Below, piece by piece: positions 34,032 through 44,699 of a DNA stretch of 64,000 nucleotides (position 1 is the stretch's first letter; each line of letters opens with the position of its first letter). The position numbers and the translations under genes are program-made. The notes below the pieces were generated by a model. That model saw only the letters and a program-made list of their open reading frames with translations, was not told the origin of the DNA and made no database searches. Source of the stretch: Chamaecyparis obtusa (lineage: Eukaryota > Streptophyta > Pinopsida > Cupressales > Cupressaceae). The stretch covers positions 1,555,001-1,619,000 of the forward strand of contig BSBK01002160.1 in NCBI GenBank assembly GCA_027943335.1. Direction: 5' to 3'.

Positions 34032-35342
34032 TATTAGGAATAGTCCCAAGAGATAATTGAGAGGTGGGGGGGGGGGGGGGGGGGGGTGAATCAGTTATCT
34101 AAAAGATTCAATTATTTATCCAATTAAGTACATAATAACATTGAGCACATACGCAATAAGATAACACTTAACACAACACCACAATTTGGTTATGAGGAAA
34201 CCCAAATAGGTAAAAACCTCAGTGGGAATTAGCACCCGCTATGAACTGCACTAGAGTATAATGATCCCTGGTAGAAGATCTTACAACCCTCTTAGGAGTT
34301 GATCTTTACAATGCATGAAGTACAATGACCTAGTCAAAGGTCAGACCCTATTAGGAGTCTTTTATAATTAACCTTGTTAAAGGTGAGGACACACTGTCTA
34401 GAGCACATTGCTCAAATGGTGAACGCTGCAACCTTCTTCATAATAGATATACACTATATCTGGATCTTGGTGAGATGGAAAGTAGACCTTCTATCTTGAT
34501 CAGTTCCAATGAATGGAATACACTCTCTTCTTCTTCACATAGATCTTCAACTGATGATTGACTATCTCAGTACATTTGTATCTTCTGCTCTGCTCTCACA
34601 ATCACACTTAGAAATCATAATTGACTGGCGGTAAGTATATTTCTCCAAATGATATAATCAAGTTAGCCTATTAGAACTTCCTTGAAGTCATATTAGAGAA
34701 ACAATATAACTCTTCAATAACATCTCTAATGGCTAAACCAAGCACACAACACAAATAGGACCACACAACTCAATATGAGTAGACGCGTCACTTCACATAG
34801 CCGGCTCCACCAAATTAACTAAAAATTTATTCTCATGCTAAAATATGTAATGTTCTCTTAACCAAACATTCTTAACTCATCACCAAACATGAAACCAAAC
34901 ATACATATCAAAATGATAGGCGCAACTGCTAAAATAATATAAACACTATCGACTCCATTAGATAATCTCAGGAAACTATAACTAACAAATAGAAACATAA
35001 TTACTCAACTTTAACTGCACAACTAACTCTTTGTCCATGAACATAGCATCATAAACATATCTTCAACACAAATATAAATGTGCAAGGCTCCATCATAACC
35101 ATACTGAAAATCACATACAAAACTCTTCCTGTAACACTGTCAGGAACACTACTGATACAAACAACTACACAAATGTTTGCACTCAGAATCAACCTCTGCA
35201 TCTATGATATCATGCTGATAACATATCTAAGAAAGATATGCTCAAGACTCTCTACATAAGACTTCAATGCATGTTTCTTACCATAGTTTGTCATCAATGA
35301 CAAATATATAGTCAACACTGGCTTGCTAGAAAATCTCCAACA
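34032..35342 (-). repeat. Copia-2 5' LTR (1311 bp)
   Basis: Same sequence as 16032-17314 with moderate divergence. Sense-strand start TGTTGGAGATT; sense-strand end CCTAATA, where CA has become TA. It contains a 21-nt plus-strand G run at 34066-34086. Confidence 0.92.
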
Positions 35343-36760
35343 ATATCATAATCCTTAAGAAGCTTGTTCCCATCATTTATTCCATTAGAAAAGTATTGAA
35401 AATCCATAAATCATTTGGGATTTCAAAAGAAGTGTGCGTAGAGCTCTCTAATAAATATTCATTTTTTTTACTGGAGCATGATTGCTCACAATTCCAAAAG
35501 CTAGATTCATTCTGTGGGCCATGCAGTGAATGCCAATAATGTAGGGTGCACAAGAAGTTTCTATCTTTATGCAAAGACCATTCCTATGACCTTTCATTAC
35601 TAAAGCTCCATCTTCTCTAACACACACCAAATTTTTGGAAATCGTCGTCTCATCCATACCTCCATATTAAATTAGATAACTCTTTAGTAGTTGAAATAAA
35701 TTTTTTTCTATCGCACTAATGTTCATTTTAGAAATAGCTATTAGATGAGGCTAGCAGACATGATTCTATTCAATATAAACATGCATGCATACCCATGAAG
35801 TGTTATCTACTATTGTAACTTCATCTAAAGATAATGCAATAAAGTTTGACTCTCTTATTTTTGCCTTTACATCTTCTTTTTCAACCTGAACAATATAACT
35901 TTCCCATTCCCATCCACTATTTATTGACCAGTGAATGTTAGGATAGTTAGGAGATTTAAAAATGTGTAATAAATTGCTCACTAGTGGGTAGTCTATCATA
36001 GCACACCCTTTGCACAAAATATAAAATACAACACTTAACTAAAGAGATTTTCCCAGTTGTTATATTTGCATTCCTTTTCTAAGAAAAGCTTCAATAGAGC
36101 CTTTGACTACAATAGGATTTGTCTTTAATTTATTGTGAAAATAAATTTCTCTAGAATTCTTAACATGCTTACATTACTCCTTTCTTTTCCTTCTTATCAC
36201 CGATTGTTGAACTCCATCTATCATTTTTTTTTGTAAACTTTACCCATATGATTTTCTATGGTGTCAATTTTTAGCTACAACCTCTTTTCCTTGTTATATT
36301 TCCAAGTGTAAATCTTACACCTTCATTCTATTGGAGTCTCACCTTCAATTATATTCTCCATTACTTCAATGAATGGATACTTTGACACCCATTTAATTTG
36401 AAAATTGCTCCTTGACATATCCCACTCTTGATCCCTTTTTATATGGGCTTTATGTTCCCCTTGTGCGCATTATCATCTATGGCATTATCACGCAAGTCAA
36501 TTATATCATTTTGGCTAACCTGGGTATCTACCATAAAATCTTCTTCAAGTTCATCATGATTTGAGATATCAATTTTGTTTCCTTCTTCAATATGTGGTGG
36601 AGGTTGTAAATCTTGTACTTGTACTTGTGATGATGTACCTTCCTATTTTTCACCACAATCTTTGCCAATGCTAAAGTACAAAGAAAACATTCTGCATTTT
36701 TCTAGCCTCTCTTGGTCTTCCTCACATTCAAGATTCCTACCCTTCTTGTTTGACATCCCA
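35343..36760 (-). pseudogene. hAT-like transposase relic, N-terminal part
   Basis: Minus strand from about 36756 (MSNKKGRNLE) to the edge of Copia-2. Recognisable blocks are SLDEVTIVDNTSW near 35830 (with the candidate first catalytic Asp of hAT transposases), LVCVREDGALVMKGHRNG near 35610, CAPYIIGIHCMAHRMNLAF near 35540, and DGNKLLKDYD at 35345-35374. These match plant ZNF862/C17orf113-type hAT proteins. Stops are scattered through it. The motif D-x-D-T-R-W is cut exactly at the Copia-2 border and resumes at 16027. No zinc finger or terminal inverted repeats could be identified. Confidence 0.7.
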
Positions 36761-36829
36761 ACGAAATAAAGTCTGAAAAAGAATATCAACTTGTTGAAGA
36801 AGTAATAATAGACTATATGATTCATTGGC

Positions 36830-37650
36830 CCTACGACCTATAATCTAGATGTTTGAGGTCTCTCAAGTGACCATTGATGGGTCCCCACTGAATAATAATG
36901 AACTCAACAATGCAAACATATAGAGATGAATTCAGAATAATATTATAACACTTCAAAAATATGATCACTTACCTTTAGGCCACTAGCAGTTGTCAATGCA
37001 GTCAACAACAATGGTTGTTCCTAGTCTGAAACTTTTCTATTGATCTGTATTGAGAGCTCACTACTCAAAACCAACCAAATTGTATAGAGATAAATATGAT
37101 CTTTGAATATATTTATACCAATCCTTATTTGGTGAACTTGGTGAGAAGTTTATAAGGTATACAAATATTTGGAAAATTCCACTTAACTATAACATGTCTT
37201 ATGTAATTCTTGAGGTGATTATGGGCCATCCAATTAATTGGAAATTATAATAGAGTTGGAAAAATTAGGGTGAATTGAGACACACTTCTACACAATGTTA
37301 AGAAAATTGGGTCCTCTTGGTCAATAAATTTATATAGCTATTGGCGAATTATGGCTATCTATTAAGATAACCTCAGAAAGTGTAGGTGAAAATATTAAAT
37401 TTACCGTGTGGAAAATGTAGATTCTATGGTGAAATATTGATAGAGATATAATTAATTACATAAAACAATGGGTGATTGGGCCATGCATTGGACTAAATAT
37501 TTATAAAGTCCCAAGAGAAGTGCCGACCCCAATCAGTATAATTTATTCTTTGAATTCTGGGTTGCCAACATGAAACATTCACCAGTTAGCAAATATTTAC
37601 CACTAAAATTTTTCATTTTGGTGGTGACTGTTATAAGAGGAATGGATTTC
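36830..37650. other. Spacer without recognised features
   Basis: No ORF, no repeat that I can match elsewhere in the window. Confidence 0.4.
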
Positions 37651-38625
37651 ATGTGCTTTCCCCCTCCCCTATCCTTTCTCTTTAGTGGTTCCCCTTTGTC
37701 TTGTTGTCATAGTTTGTGACAGGCTAAGGACTCTTGGTTGTAGGGTTTCTTCTTGTGGTAGGTTGTGACTTTCTCTAGTGGATGCACATTATTATGTCCA
37801 TGGCCTTCCTCTTCCTTTCACTTCTATGGGTGTCCTCTTTCCTACTAATCTCTTTTGGTGTTGGTGGTGGCAAGTTCTTGGTTACAAGGCTTTTGTTGGA
37901 GTTTGGGAGTGAGTTTTTTAAGGGGGTGAACTTTGAGGATCTTATTCCTTATCTCATCTCTTTGCACTGGGTTCCATTTACTCAACAAATTTATTTGTTC
38001 TCAGCTATAAATCCTATAGAGGTTATTGGAATTTCTATAGAAGTAAAGTTATTTTTTAGCCAAGAGGTTGTGGTTACTTCTGGGATTATCTTTTATTATT
38101 TTGGTGATTCCTATAGAGGTGGAATCTTGTGGTGCTAGAGATGGTCTTTTTGTGAGAAGGTGCTATTTTTTGAAGGTTGAGGGAGCCTTTCAAAACCCCT
38201 TGGCTCTGATCCTTAGACTTGGTCTTTTGGCCCTTCACTGGCTTTTGGGAGGCTCTTTTGTTTCTGGTTGCGGGATCAATGCAAAGCCCATGTTTTAGGT
38301 TGTGGGAGCCTGTGAAAACTCTCCCAAGGTTGAGGGAACATTTCAAAATGCTTGATGTAAGGTGTTAAGACTTAGGGAACCTTTCAAAACCCTGTGCTTT
38401 GTTGTGAGGCATTGGCCTTTGATGGCTAGGCCCTTCTCTTCTTACTTATTTTTAAGGTTGTTGTTTATGTGTTGGTTTCTAGCTACTAGCTTGTAAAGAT
38501 CTATCGCTTGCAATTAGTAGTTTAGATGGGGTTCTAGATCTCTCTCAAAATCTTGTTGTTAAAAGGTTTTGGGGTCCCTTCAAAACCTATTTTTCTTATC
38601 TTATTCCTTATTATAATCTTAATAA
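37651..38625 (+). repeat. LINE-like retroposon relic with 'PIEVE' and CTTTCAAAACC phrases
   Basis: GC-richer than its neighbours and with sharp composition borders. It contains CCTATAGAGGTGGAATC and related phrases that on translation give NPIEVIG, SIEVK and IPIEVES, shared with Retro-1 (39792-41662) on the other strand. From 38170 onward a short phrase, GGGARCCTTTCAAAACCC, recurs four to five times with decay. The 3' end is an A/T-rich TCTTAATAATAAATG. I found no target duplication and no reverse-transcriptase motif. Confidence 0.4.
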
Positions 38626-39778
38626 TAAATGTATTGATGTTTAGATGATAATAATTAATAATAACGAAGATTAAAATTATAATTTAATTAATAATATATT
38701 AATTTTAGCTCTTTTAATTTATTTCTTTATTTATATATTTTTTAGTGATAAAATTCTTAAAAAATAGGAGTAATGGTGATACATGAATGAAATGAAATAG
38801 TTTTGAGATACAAATTAGCTTTTTATTTTAATTGTACAAAATTAAATTTCAAAGAAGTTTTTTTCTTATAGAATTTTTTGACATATTCTTTAATTTAAAT
38901 TTGGATTTATTAAAATAATATCTCTATTAAATAATTAATAAATTTTATTAATTATTTAAAAATTAAAAAATCATTTGAAATAGATATTTATCTTTAAAAT
39001 TTAACTGAATATTACATATCAAGTTGGTTGAACAACAAACCATATTAAACTACAATTCTAAACCTAATTTAAAACTTAAAAAAATAAATTCTAACTCCCA
39101 CCTTTAACCAAATTTAGAGTTTTGTAAAGGAAAAGGAAGAATGCTAACTTCAACATGCATCCTTGTGTTTGCATTTTATAGTCTTGGACCATCTATTCTC
39201 TTTGTGCCTCTTAAAGAGTTATGGCCATTATTTTGATACTTGGTAGATTAAAACCTTTTTCCTTTAATACAAATCCATACAACTAATACTTTTATGGCAT
39301 ATAAATCTTTTAACAAAAAAAATTATAACAAATTTGAGATTTAAAGAAAATATTTAAAGTATTAAAAACCCAACCATCAAAACTAATAATATTTTATATT
39401 TACTTCATAATTTATTTTGTAATTTTTAATATATTTGTTCTTTATTGATAATTTATTATACATTGTACTTGGTAATTCATTCTCTTTTCTATTCTCTCCT
39501 CTTGTACCTTTATTTCACTCTCCACAAATAATTATTTCCAAACTTACCCATTTAAATTGTTCAATCTTTATTCTTTCCAATAATTATTTAATCTAATTAT
39601 AACAAATTTCAATATACATTACTTGTGTAGGAAAAATATAAATTAATAAATGATTTGATTTATTCTACATAATTTTTATGAATAAATTGTTTTCATTTTT
39701 GAAATAATTTTATGGGCAATCTGGTTTCTATTTTAAATCAATCCTAATAATAAATAATAATTATTTTATTATTTTCTT
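38626..39778. other. AT-rich spacer
   Basis: About 75-80% A+T, no open frame, no recognisable element. Confidence 0.5.
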
Positions 39779-40063
39779 TACTGGGCCATCTATTTTTTAT
39801 TAAAGAAGTAGCAAGAGGGTGCTAGCCCATGGTACAACAAAGTAGAGTCACAATGAACATGTTAACAACACATTAACAGGAACAAAGGAAACTGCAACAA
39901 CAACTATAGCCAAAGTGCAGTTAAGGAGGAAAGTCAAGGAACCAGTAGAAAGCCATAGTCAGCAGACAGTCAGCCAAAAGTTGAGTAGAGAAAGAGATAC
40001 TCAAGGCCAAAAGTAGCCAAGTACAAAACACAGTAGTACTAGAAGTTCTTCACATCCCTGATG

Positions 40064-40303
40064 TTAAAGAAGGACCATGACAACACATTGTCTGCACATT
40101 GACAACACCTTGAGCCCCACCAAGCCCTGACAGTCGAGCACAACACAAGTAGCAGTCTCCCAATGCACCTCTAAAGAAAAGTGTTCCATCTCAATAGGAA
40201 CAAAGCAAAAAGCCCCAATGCTCTCCACCTCAATAGGAGAATCAGCTGCCTCTAGGATCACAAACAAACTCTCCACCTCAATAGGAAGTTGATCTACCTC
40301 CAT
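40064..40303 (-). other. Repeated 'PIEVE' coding-like segment in Retro-1
   Basis: The minus frame reads LPIEVESLFV, SPIEVESIGA and VPIEMEHFSLEVHWE. The phrase CCTATTGAGGTGGA is repeated about every 50-60 nt. The same phrase occurs in the plus-strand relic at 37651-38625. I do not recognise a protein family. Confidence 0.4.
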
Positions 40304-40556
40304 AGGAACCGTGAAGAAGGAAGACGACTGAGTGTATGAAGCCCAATGCCCAGAAAAAGATACAAATGCTCAATGATAGGGAAGAGCCCAACCTCCAAGC
40401 AAGAAGCCTACTTCAACCAAAAACACCAAACTAGAGGGAGCCCATGAAAACTATCAGTCGTCCCCTAGCCACTAGAAAAAAGGAAAACCCTACCTCTTCC
40501 GCCCAAAGGGGGAAGATCCACTACAAACTGAAAACAGAAGACTAATACCACACCCA

Positions 40557-41657
40557 TTAAAAGAAAAGGGGCAAAGCAGGCAAGCAAAAGCTAGTGCAAA
40601 CAAAAATCTTCTCAAAATAGCCCAAAAGAGGTCTGAGATTAAATCCAAGGGAGGGAGAGAACGTCAGAATACAGTCAGCTCCCCCAGACATGCTGTGGTT
40701 GCCAAGAAAAGAGTGGCCAGGACCATGGACAACAATATGGTCAGTAACCACAGCCACAATAAGCAGGACCAAAGCCCTCAAAAGCATCAGGCCTAGAGTC
40801 TTCCACCGCAAAAGCTGAAGCCCACCAAAAACCCACACCCCAACACTCAGTAGAAAAAAAGCTGCCACATAAAACAACAGGCCCCCAAAAGGAACCAGTA
40901 ACCCAAAAGATCCTCCGTCCAGCACGATGCAACCCAACACTGACAAGGGGAACATTTCCACCATACTGGGTGTCTTCCTCATCACCTATAGACCAACCGT
41001 ACACAACATCACCACTTCAGGGCCAAGAGAAGTAGGGGGAAGAAAGGGGAGCAGATCCCCAATATTCTTGTCAATAGCGCTTAGCACAACAAGAATCTTA
41101 TGGGAACCCAAACATCCCACCCTTGCAAACATGACACACTCGAAAGAAAAACAAGGCGGTTCCCAAACCTTCCTATCCAAGGCACACAACACAACAGGAA
41201 GCTCATGGAAACAAACCCACCCCACCTCGGTAAACAGAGCATGTTGTAGGGAAGAAGCAGAGCCACTGCAAAAACCCGACGAACTCCCACCTGAATCGTC
41301 ATCATCACTCTCTGTATCCTCCTCCCTAGAGACCCCCAAATTTGAAAGCCCACTCCCACTCCCAAAAACTCCAACACCAAGCACCAAAAAGGGAAAGTGC
41401 TCTTCAAGAAACAAAGCATGCAAGAGGTCCAAAAATGAATAGGAAGGCCGAAAAATGGAAGATCCTTGAAAAATCTCCACCACATCCCACCAAACTATAG
41501 CCAAGTGACCAGCAGTTCCATCTGGCTCATCATTTGCATCTTCGCCATCGCTCCCAAGCACCACAGGGCCTCTGCGAGCTGCATAAACCCTAGTATTCAA
41601 AATGCTCCGTCTCCCACTGCTCCCACTCTCCATTCTAAAGTTTATATCCAAATACAT
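40557..41657 (-). pseudogene. Unrecognised 366-codon frame with one internal TAG, in Retro-1
   Basis: The frame opens at ATG 41657, five bases inside the element, stops at 40986-40988 (TAG) and continues in the same frame to 40557. The first half has an acidic Ser/Gly-rich segment (SREEDTESDDDDSGGSSSG near 41310). The second half has two long hydrophobic segments (GLLFYVAAFFLLSVGVWVFG near 40870 and GLMLLRALVLLIVAVV near 40775) that could be membrane-spanning. No known domain is apparent. A long antisense frame (40927-41442) overlaps it, so base composition may explain the openness. Possibly the untranslated or ORF1 part of a LINE. Confidence 0.35.
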
Positions 41658-41719
41658 GTTACTACCGGGCCATTTGTTATGTTAGGCTTTGAAACTATTT
41701 TAGGCATTGTTTATGTCAC

Positions 41720-42545
41720 AAGTAGTAATAAGTGCCATGTAGTGGCCAAGTACTTGCCTTTAATTTTATAAATAAAATTTATTTTAATTTTGATTTATAT
41801 GTAAAGTGACCTTTTAATTAAAATAATTTATAACTAAGTTTAATTTTAATTTTAATTTATATTTAAAGTAATTATTTAATTATAAAAAATTATAAAATTA
41901 CTATAATTATAGTTCTAATAATATTTTTTAATTTTATAAATAATTATAAAATATCATTTATAATTAATTTAAATTGTAAAATAGTTCTACTTATAATTAA
42001 TTTTAATATTAATTATTTAGTCCAAATAACTCTTTTTCAACAATATTATAATGTTATTTTATTAAATCTAAAGTTATATAATATATATTAAAATAAATCC
42101 AAAAAAATCTTCAATATTTTATAATATAATAAAAATAGAAATATTATTTTAATATAAGGAAAAACTTATCAATCTCTTAATAGGTATCTATACAGTTGTA
42201 AACCATAAACCGAATAAAATCAGATGATATATAAATTAGATTGTATTATTTGAATGCATGATTTTCATGTACAATAAATAACAAACGTGGTACATTTTAA
42301 TTGGTTCACTGTAGTAATAAGAGCTCAAATGTATTAGCAAATCATATCATCAAAACATAATTTTTACAAATTATAAACTTAAAAAATTAACATTTAGACT
42401 ATAGAATATGTGTTATTTTTAACAAAATAAGAAAATACTAAATTATAATTGGTGCAAAGAATTGGTTTTAATCACTACTTAATGGAAGAAATGCAAAAAG
42501 TGATGCAATAGTACTTGCTAGCCTATCAGCAAGTACTAATAACAA
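41720..42545 (+). repeat. R1 repeat, copy 1 (uninterrupted)
   Basis: AT-rich unit of about 820 bp starting AAGTGCCATGTAGTGGCCAAG and ending in the stem AGTACTTGCT-AGCCTATC-AGCAAGTACT (42509-42536). Its first 350 bp is collinear with 42690-43053 and its later parts with 57612-58035, so it represents the empty site of Hel-1: position ATATAA/TATATA at about 42081/42082. Short hairpins near both ends suggest a MITE-like element. Confidence 0.75.
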
Positions 42546-42689
42546 ACTGATTAACATTCTTCTTTGCTTACACTGTAAAATGTCTATCCATACTTATGAC
42601 TTTGACATGTATTATTTTTGTATTTTTTTCGTGTTCCACCTTTCATGCTTGCTTAACACCGATAATATGAAATTTGAAAAGGAGTAGAA
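42546..42689. other. Spacer between R1 copies, includes R3 copy
   Basis: Contains TAACATTCTTCTTTGCTTAC and the following ATGTCTATCCATA, an inverted relative of 58067-58110 and of the same sense as 61405-61485 (R3). No gene. Confidence 0.5.
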
Positions 42690-43053
42690 TAAGTAATAAC
42701 AAGTGCCACGTAGTGGCCAAGTACTTGCCTTTAATTTTATAGATAAATTTAATTTTAATTTTGATTTATATGTAAAGTGAATTTTTAATTATAATAATTT
42801 ATAACTAAGTTTAATTTTAATTATAATTTTTATGTGAAGTAATTATTTAATTATAAAGAATTATAAAATTATTATAATTATAGTTCTAATAATATTGTTT
42901 TAATTTTGTAAATAATTATAAAATATCAATTGTAATTAATTTAAATTGTAAAATAGTTTTACTTATAATTAATTTTAATATTAATTATTTAGTCCAAATA
43001 ACTATTTTTCAGAAATATTATAATGTTATTATGATAAATCTAAATTTATATAA
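42690..43053 (+). repeat. R1 repeat, copy 2, left part (cut by Hel-1)
   Basis: Begins CAAGTGCCACGTAGTGGCC and stays collinear with 41725-42081 until the A at 43053, where similarity stops abruptly. It resumes at T 57612. Confidence 0.85.
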
Positions 43054-43139
43054 TTAAGTCAATAGGCTTTTTATGAGCATAGCCCATCAATGGAAAAGTG
43101 TGAGTTGACTGGTCAAAAATAATATTCCAGAACAATCAT

Positions 43140-43393
43140 ACATATCTGATGCTCGAAAAAACAATAGGACATTGCCAGAAAAGTGGTAACTATATCGAAG
43201 AAGCTGAGAAAGTTGGTTCCAAAAAAAATGGGGTTGTGCTCGAAAAACACGGTACCTTTACGGAAGAGGCCAAGGAAGTTAGTTCATTATTGAAACTAGA
43301 ATGGTTTGAATGCTTAGACAACTTCGACCACAGCTCAACAAAGAGGACCAAGCCAATGCAGCTGCTAGAAGGCTTGAAATTGAGAATGTAGAG
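43140..43393 (+). pseudogene. Captured RF298/MIP1-like RING E3 ligase, coiled-coil fragment 1
   Basis: In changing frames the strand reads LEKHGTFTEEAKEVSSLLKLE and then RQLRPQLNKEDQANAAARRL / EIENVE, matching the coiled-coil region of the plant RF298/RF4/MIP1 family upstream of their C-terminal RING finger. The reading frame runs through the Copia-3 target site: after the element it continues VREEMEAPKLSAKK at 48426. Family function is as ubiquitin-ligase-like coiled-coil proteins; this piece lacks the RING and cannot act as one. A frame change between about 43300 and 43310 shows decay. Confidence 0.7.
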
Positions 43394-43807
43394 TGTTACC
43401 TTATGGTGACTAATAAGGAAAGTACTATACACTTTTCCTCCCGACCTCGCCAACATGTAATTTTTTTGAGGCCGACTACTTTTCGGTTATTTGGGCCGAC
43501 ATGTTATAATTTATTCTAACCCTAAAGCGGCAAAAATATTGTATAATATGGCTTAGGGTTAGGGTCTATTCATATGTATGATATTAGTATTTGTGGCGGA
43601 ATTGAGTTGTAAGGGATTACAGATTGTAATCATGTTGTAATCACTGGATAATAATATTATTGGACTCACTGTTGGTGGATGTAGCCTAGGGATTGGGTGA
43701 ACCACGTTAAATCTTTGTGTCTTGTGTTCTCTTCTACGTGGTTTATTGTTTTCTGATATTAGTTATATTTGCACATAATTGTTATTTCTGCCTTGTTAAT
43801 CCTAACA
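43394..43807 (+). repeat. Copia-3 5' LTR (414 bp)
   Basis: TGTTACCTTATGG ... TTAATCCTAACA. A TATA-like ATTGTATAATATGG lies near 43538. Compared with the 3' LTR it lacks a 15-16 bp duplication but has extra bases around CGCCAACATG. Confidence 0.95.
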
Positions 43808-43809
43808 AG

Positions 43810-43821
43810 TGGTATTAGAGA
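43810..43821 (+). other. Copia-3 primer-binding site
   Basis: TGGTATTAGAGA, two bases after the LTR; differs from the tRNA-iMet complement TGGTATCAGAGC at the C (now T) and the last base. Confidence 0.85.
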
Positions 43822-43906
43822 GAGGTTATTTTTGTTCGTTCTTTCATCTATTCTTTGGAGCAAGTCTCACGAGTTAGTGGGAGAGTCTCTCAGTTAAGTG
43901 GGAAAA

Positions 43907-44698
43907 ATGGTAGACAAGGGTAGGCTGAAGGTTGATAAGTTTAATGGGCAGAACTTCTAGTTATGGAAGATGCAAATGGAGGACTATCTCTATCAGAAGG
44001 ATTTATGACGACCATTAGAGGGAATAGCCAAGAAAGAGGCAGACATGTCTCAGGAAGATTGGGATATTTTGGATAGGAAGGCACTGGGGAGTATTTGTCT
44101 ATGCTTGGCACAATCGGTGGCATTCAATATTACTGGAGCAACAAAAGCTAAAGATCTGATGGACACCCTAGCGAAGTTTTATGAAAAGCCTTCAGCTTCA
44201 AACAAGGTATTTATTATGAAGCATTTATTTAATATGAAAATGGTAGAAGGTGGATCAGTCGTCGATCATTTGAATGAGTTTAATACAGTTACAAGTCAGT
44301 TAACCTCAGTTAAAATTACTTTCGATGATTTGGTTAGGGCTCTCTTGATTTTGTGTTCTTTGCCAGAAAGCTGGAATGGCTTGGTAATGGCTGTTAGTAA
44401 TTCTGTTTCTAGTTCAAATACCCTAAATTTTGATGATGTTGTTGGTGTTATATTGAGTGAGGAAATTCATAGGAAAAGCTTAGGGACATCCACATCGGGT
44501 AGTGTATTGAACGCAGAAAGCAGAGGCAGAACAAGAGATAGAGGAAACAACTTTGGCAATCGTGGGAAATCAAGAGGCAAATCAAAGGGAAAGAGGTTTG
44601 AATCCAAAGGGCCAAATGATTGCTGGTACTATGGAAAACTAGGACATAAGAAGAAAGATTGTTGGTCTCAGAAGAAAGATCAAGGAGACAAAAAATGA
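43907..44698 (+). pseudogene. Copia-3 gag
   Basis: ATG 43907 (MVDKGRLKVDKFNGQNF), a UBN2-type copia gag with LFNMKMVEGGSVVDHLNEF near 44240, a basic Arg/Gly stretch and a zinc knuckle near 44620. The knuckle reads CWYYGKLGHKKKDC: the second Cys is Tyr (TAT for TGT). Two early stops (about 43958 and 44006) precede the long open part that starts at 44045. It ends at TGA 44696-44698, after which pol continues in another frame. Confidence 0.92.
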
Positions 44699-44699
44699 T

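Larger units (their letters stand above)
16032..35342 (-). mobile_element. Copia-2: Ty1/copia retrotransposon with two LTRs, split by Tat-1
   Basis: Minus-strand element of about 7.1 kb net, 19.3 kb with the nested Tat-1. Order on the minus strand: 5' LTR (35342-34032), primer-binding site, gag-protease-integrase (33974-31266), Tat-1 insertion, RT-RNase H (19090-17690), polypurine tract, 3' LTR (17314-16032). Flanking pentamers on the minus strand are GATAT before the 5' LTR and AACAC after the 3' LTR. They differ only by transitions and could both derive from GATAC, which would restore the hAT motif D-Y-D-T-R-W. The insertion site is therefore the hAT-like gene, although the duplication is no longer exact. 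Confidence 0.9.
39792..41662 (-). mobile_element. Retro-1: retroposed (LINE-like) copy with poly(A)-type end and 13-bp target duplication
   Basis: On the minus strand it runs from 41662 to a 3' end TTTAATAAAAAAT at 39792-39804. Flanks are TACTGGGCCATCT (39779-39791) and TACCGGGCCATTT (41663-41675), identical at 11 of 13 positions with two transitions, as expected for an aged LINE-type target duplication. The copy is GC-rich in AT-rich surroundings. No RT or endonuclease domain is present, so it is 5'-truncated, a non-autonomous retroposon, or a processed transcript. Confidence 0.65.

Noticed and set aside
37782..38138. 118-codon hydrophobic plus-strand ORF as a membrane-protein gene
   Set aside because: T-rich composition gives Leu/Phe/Val codons; the surrounding retroposon-like phrases explain it better and no domain is visible.
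40927..41442. 171-codon plus-strand frame
   Set aside because: Antisense to the longer minus-strand frame of Retro-1, with Pro/Ser/Thr-rich composition complementary to it. The retroposon's poly(A)-type end fixes the sense strand as minus.
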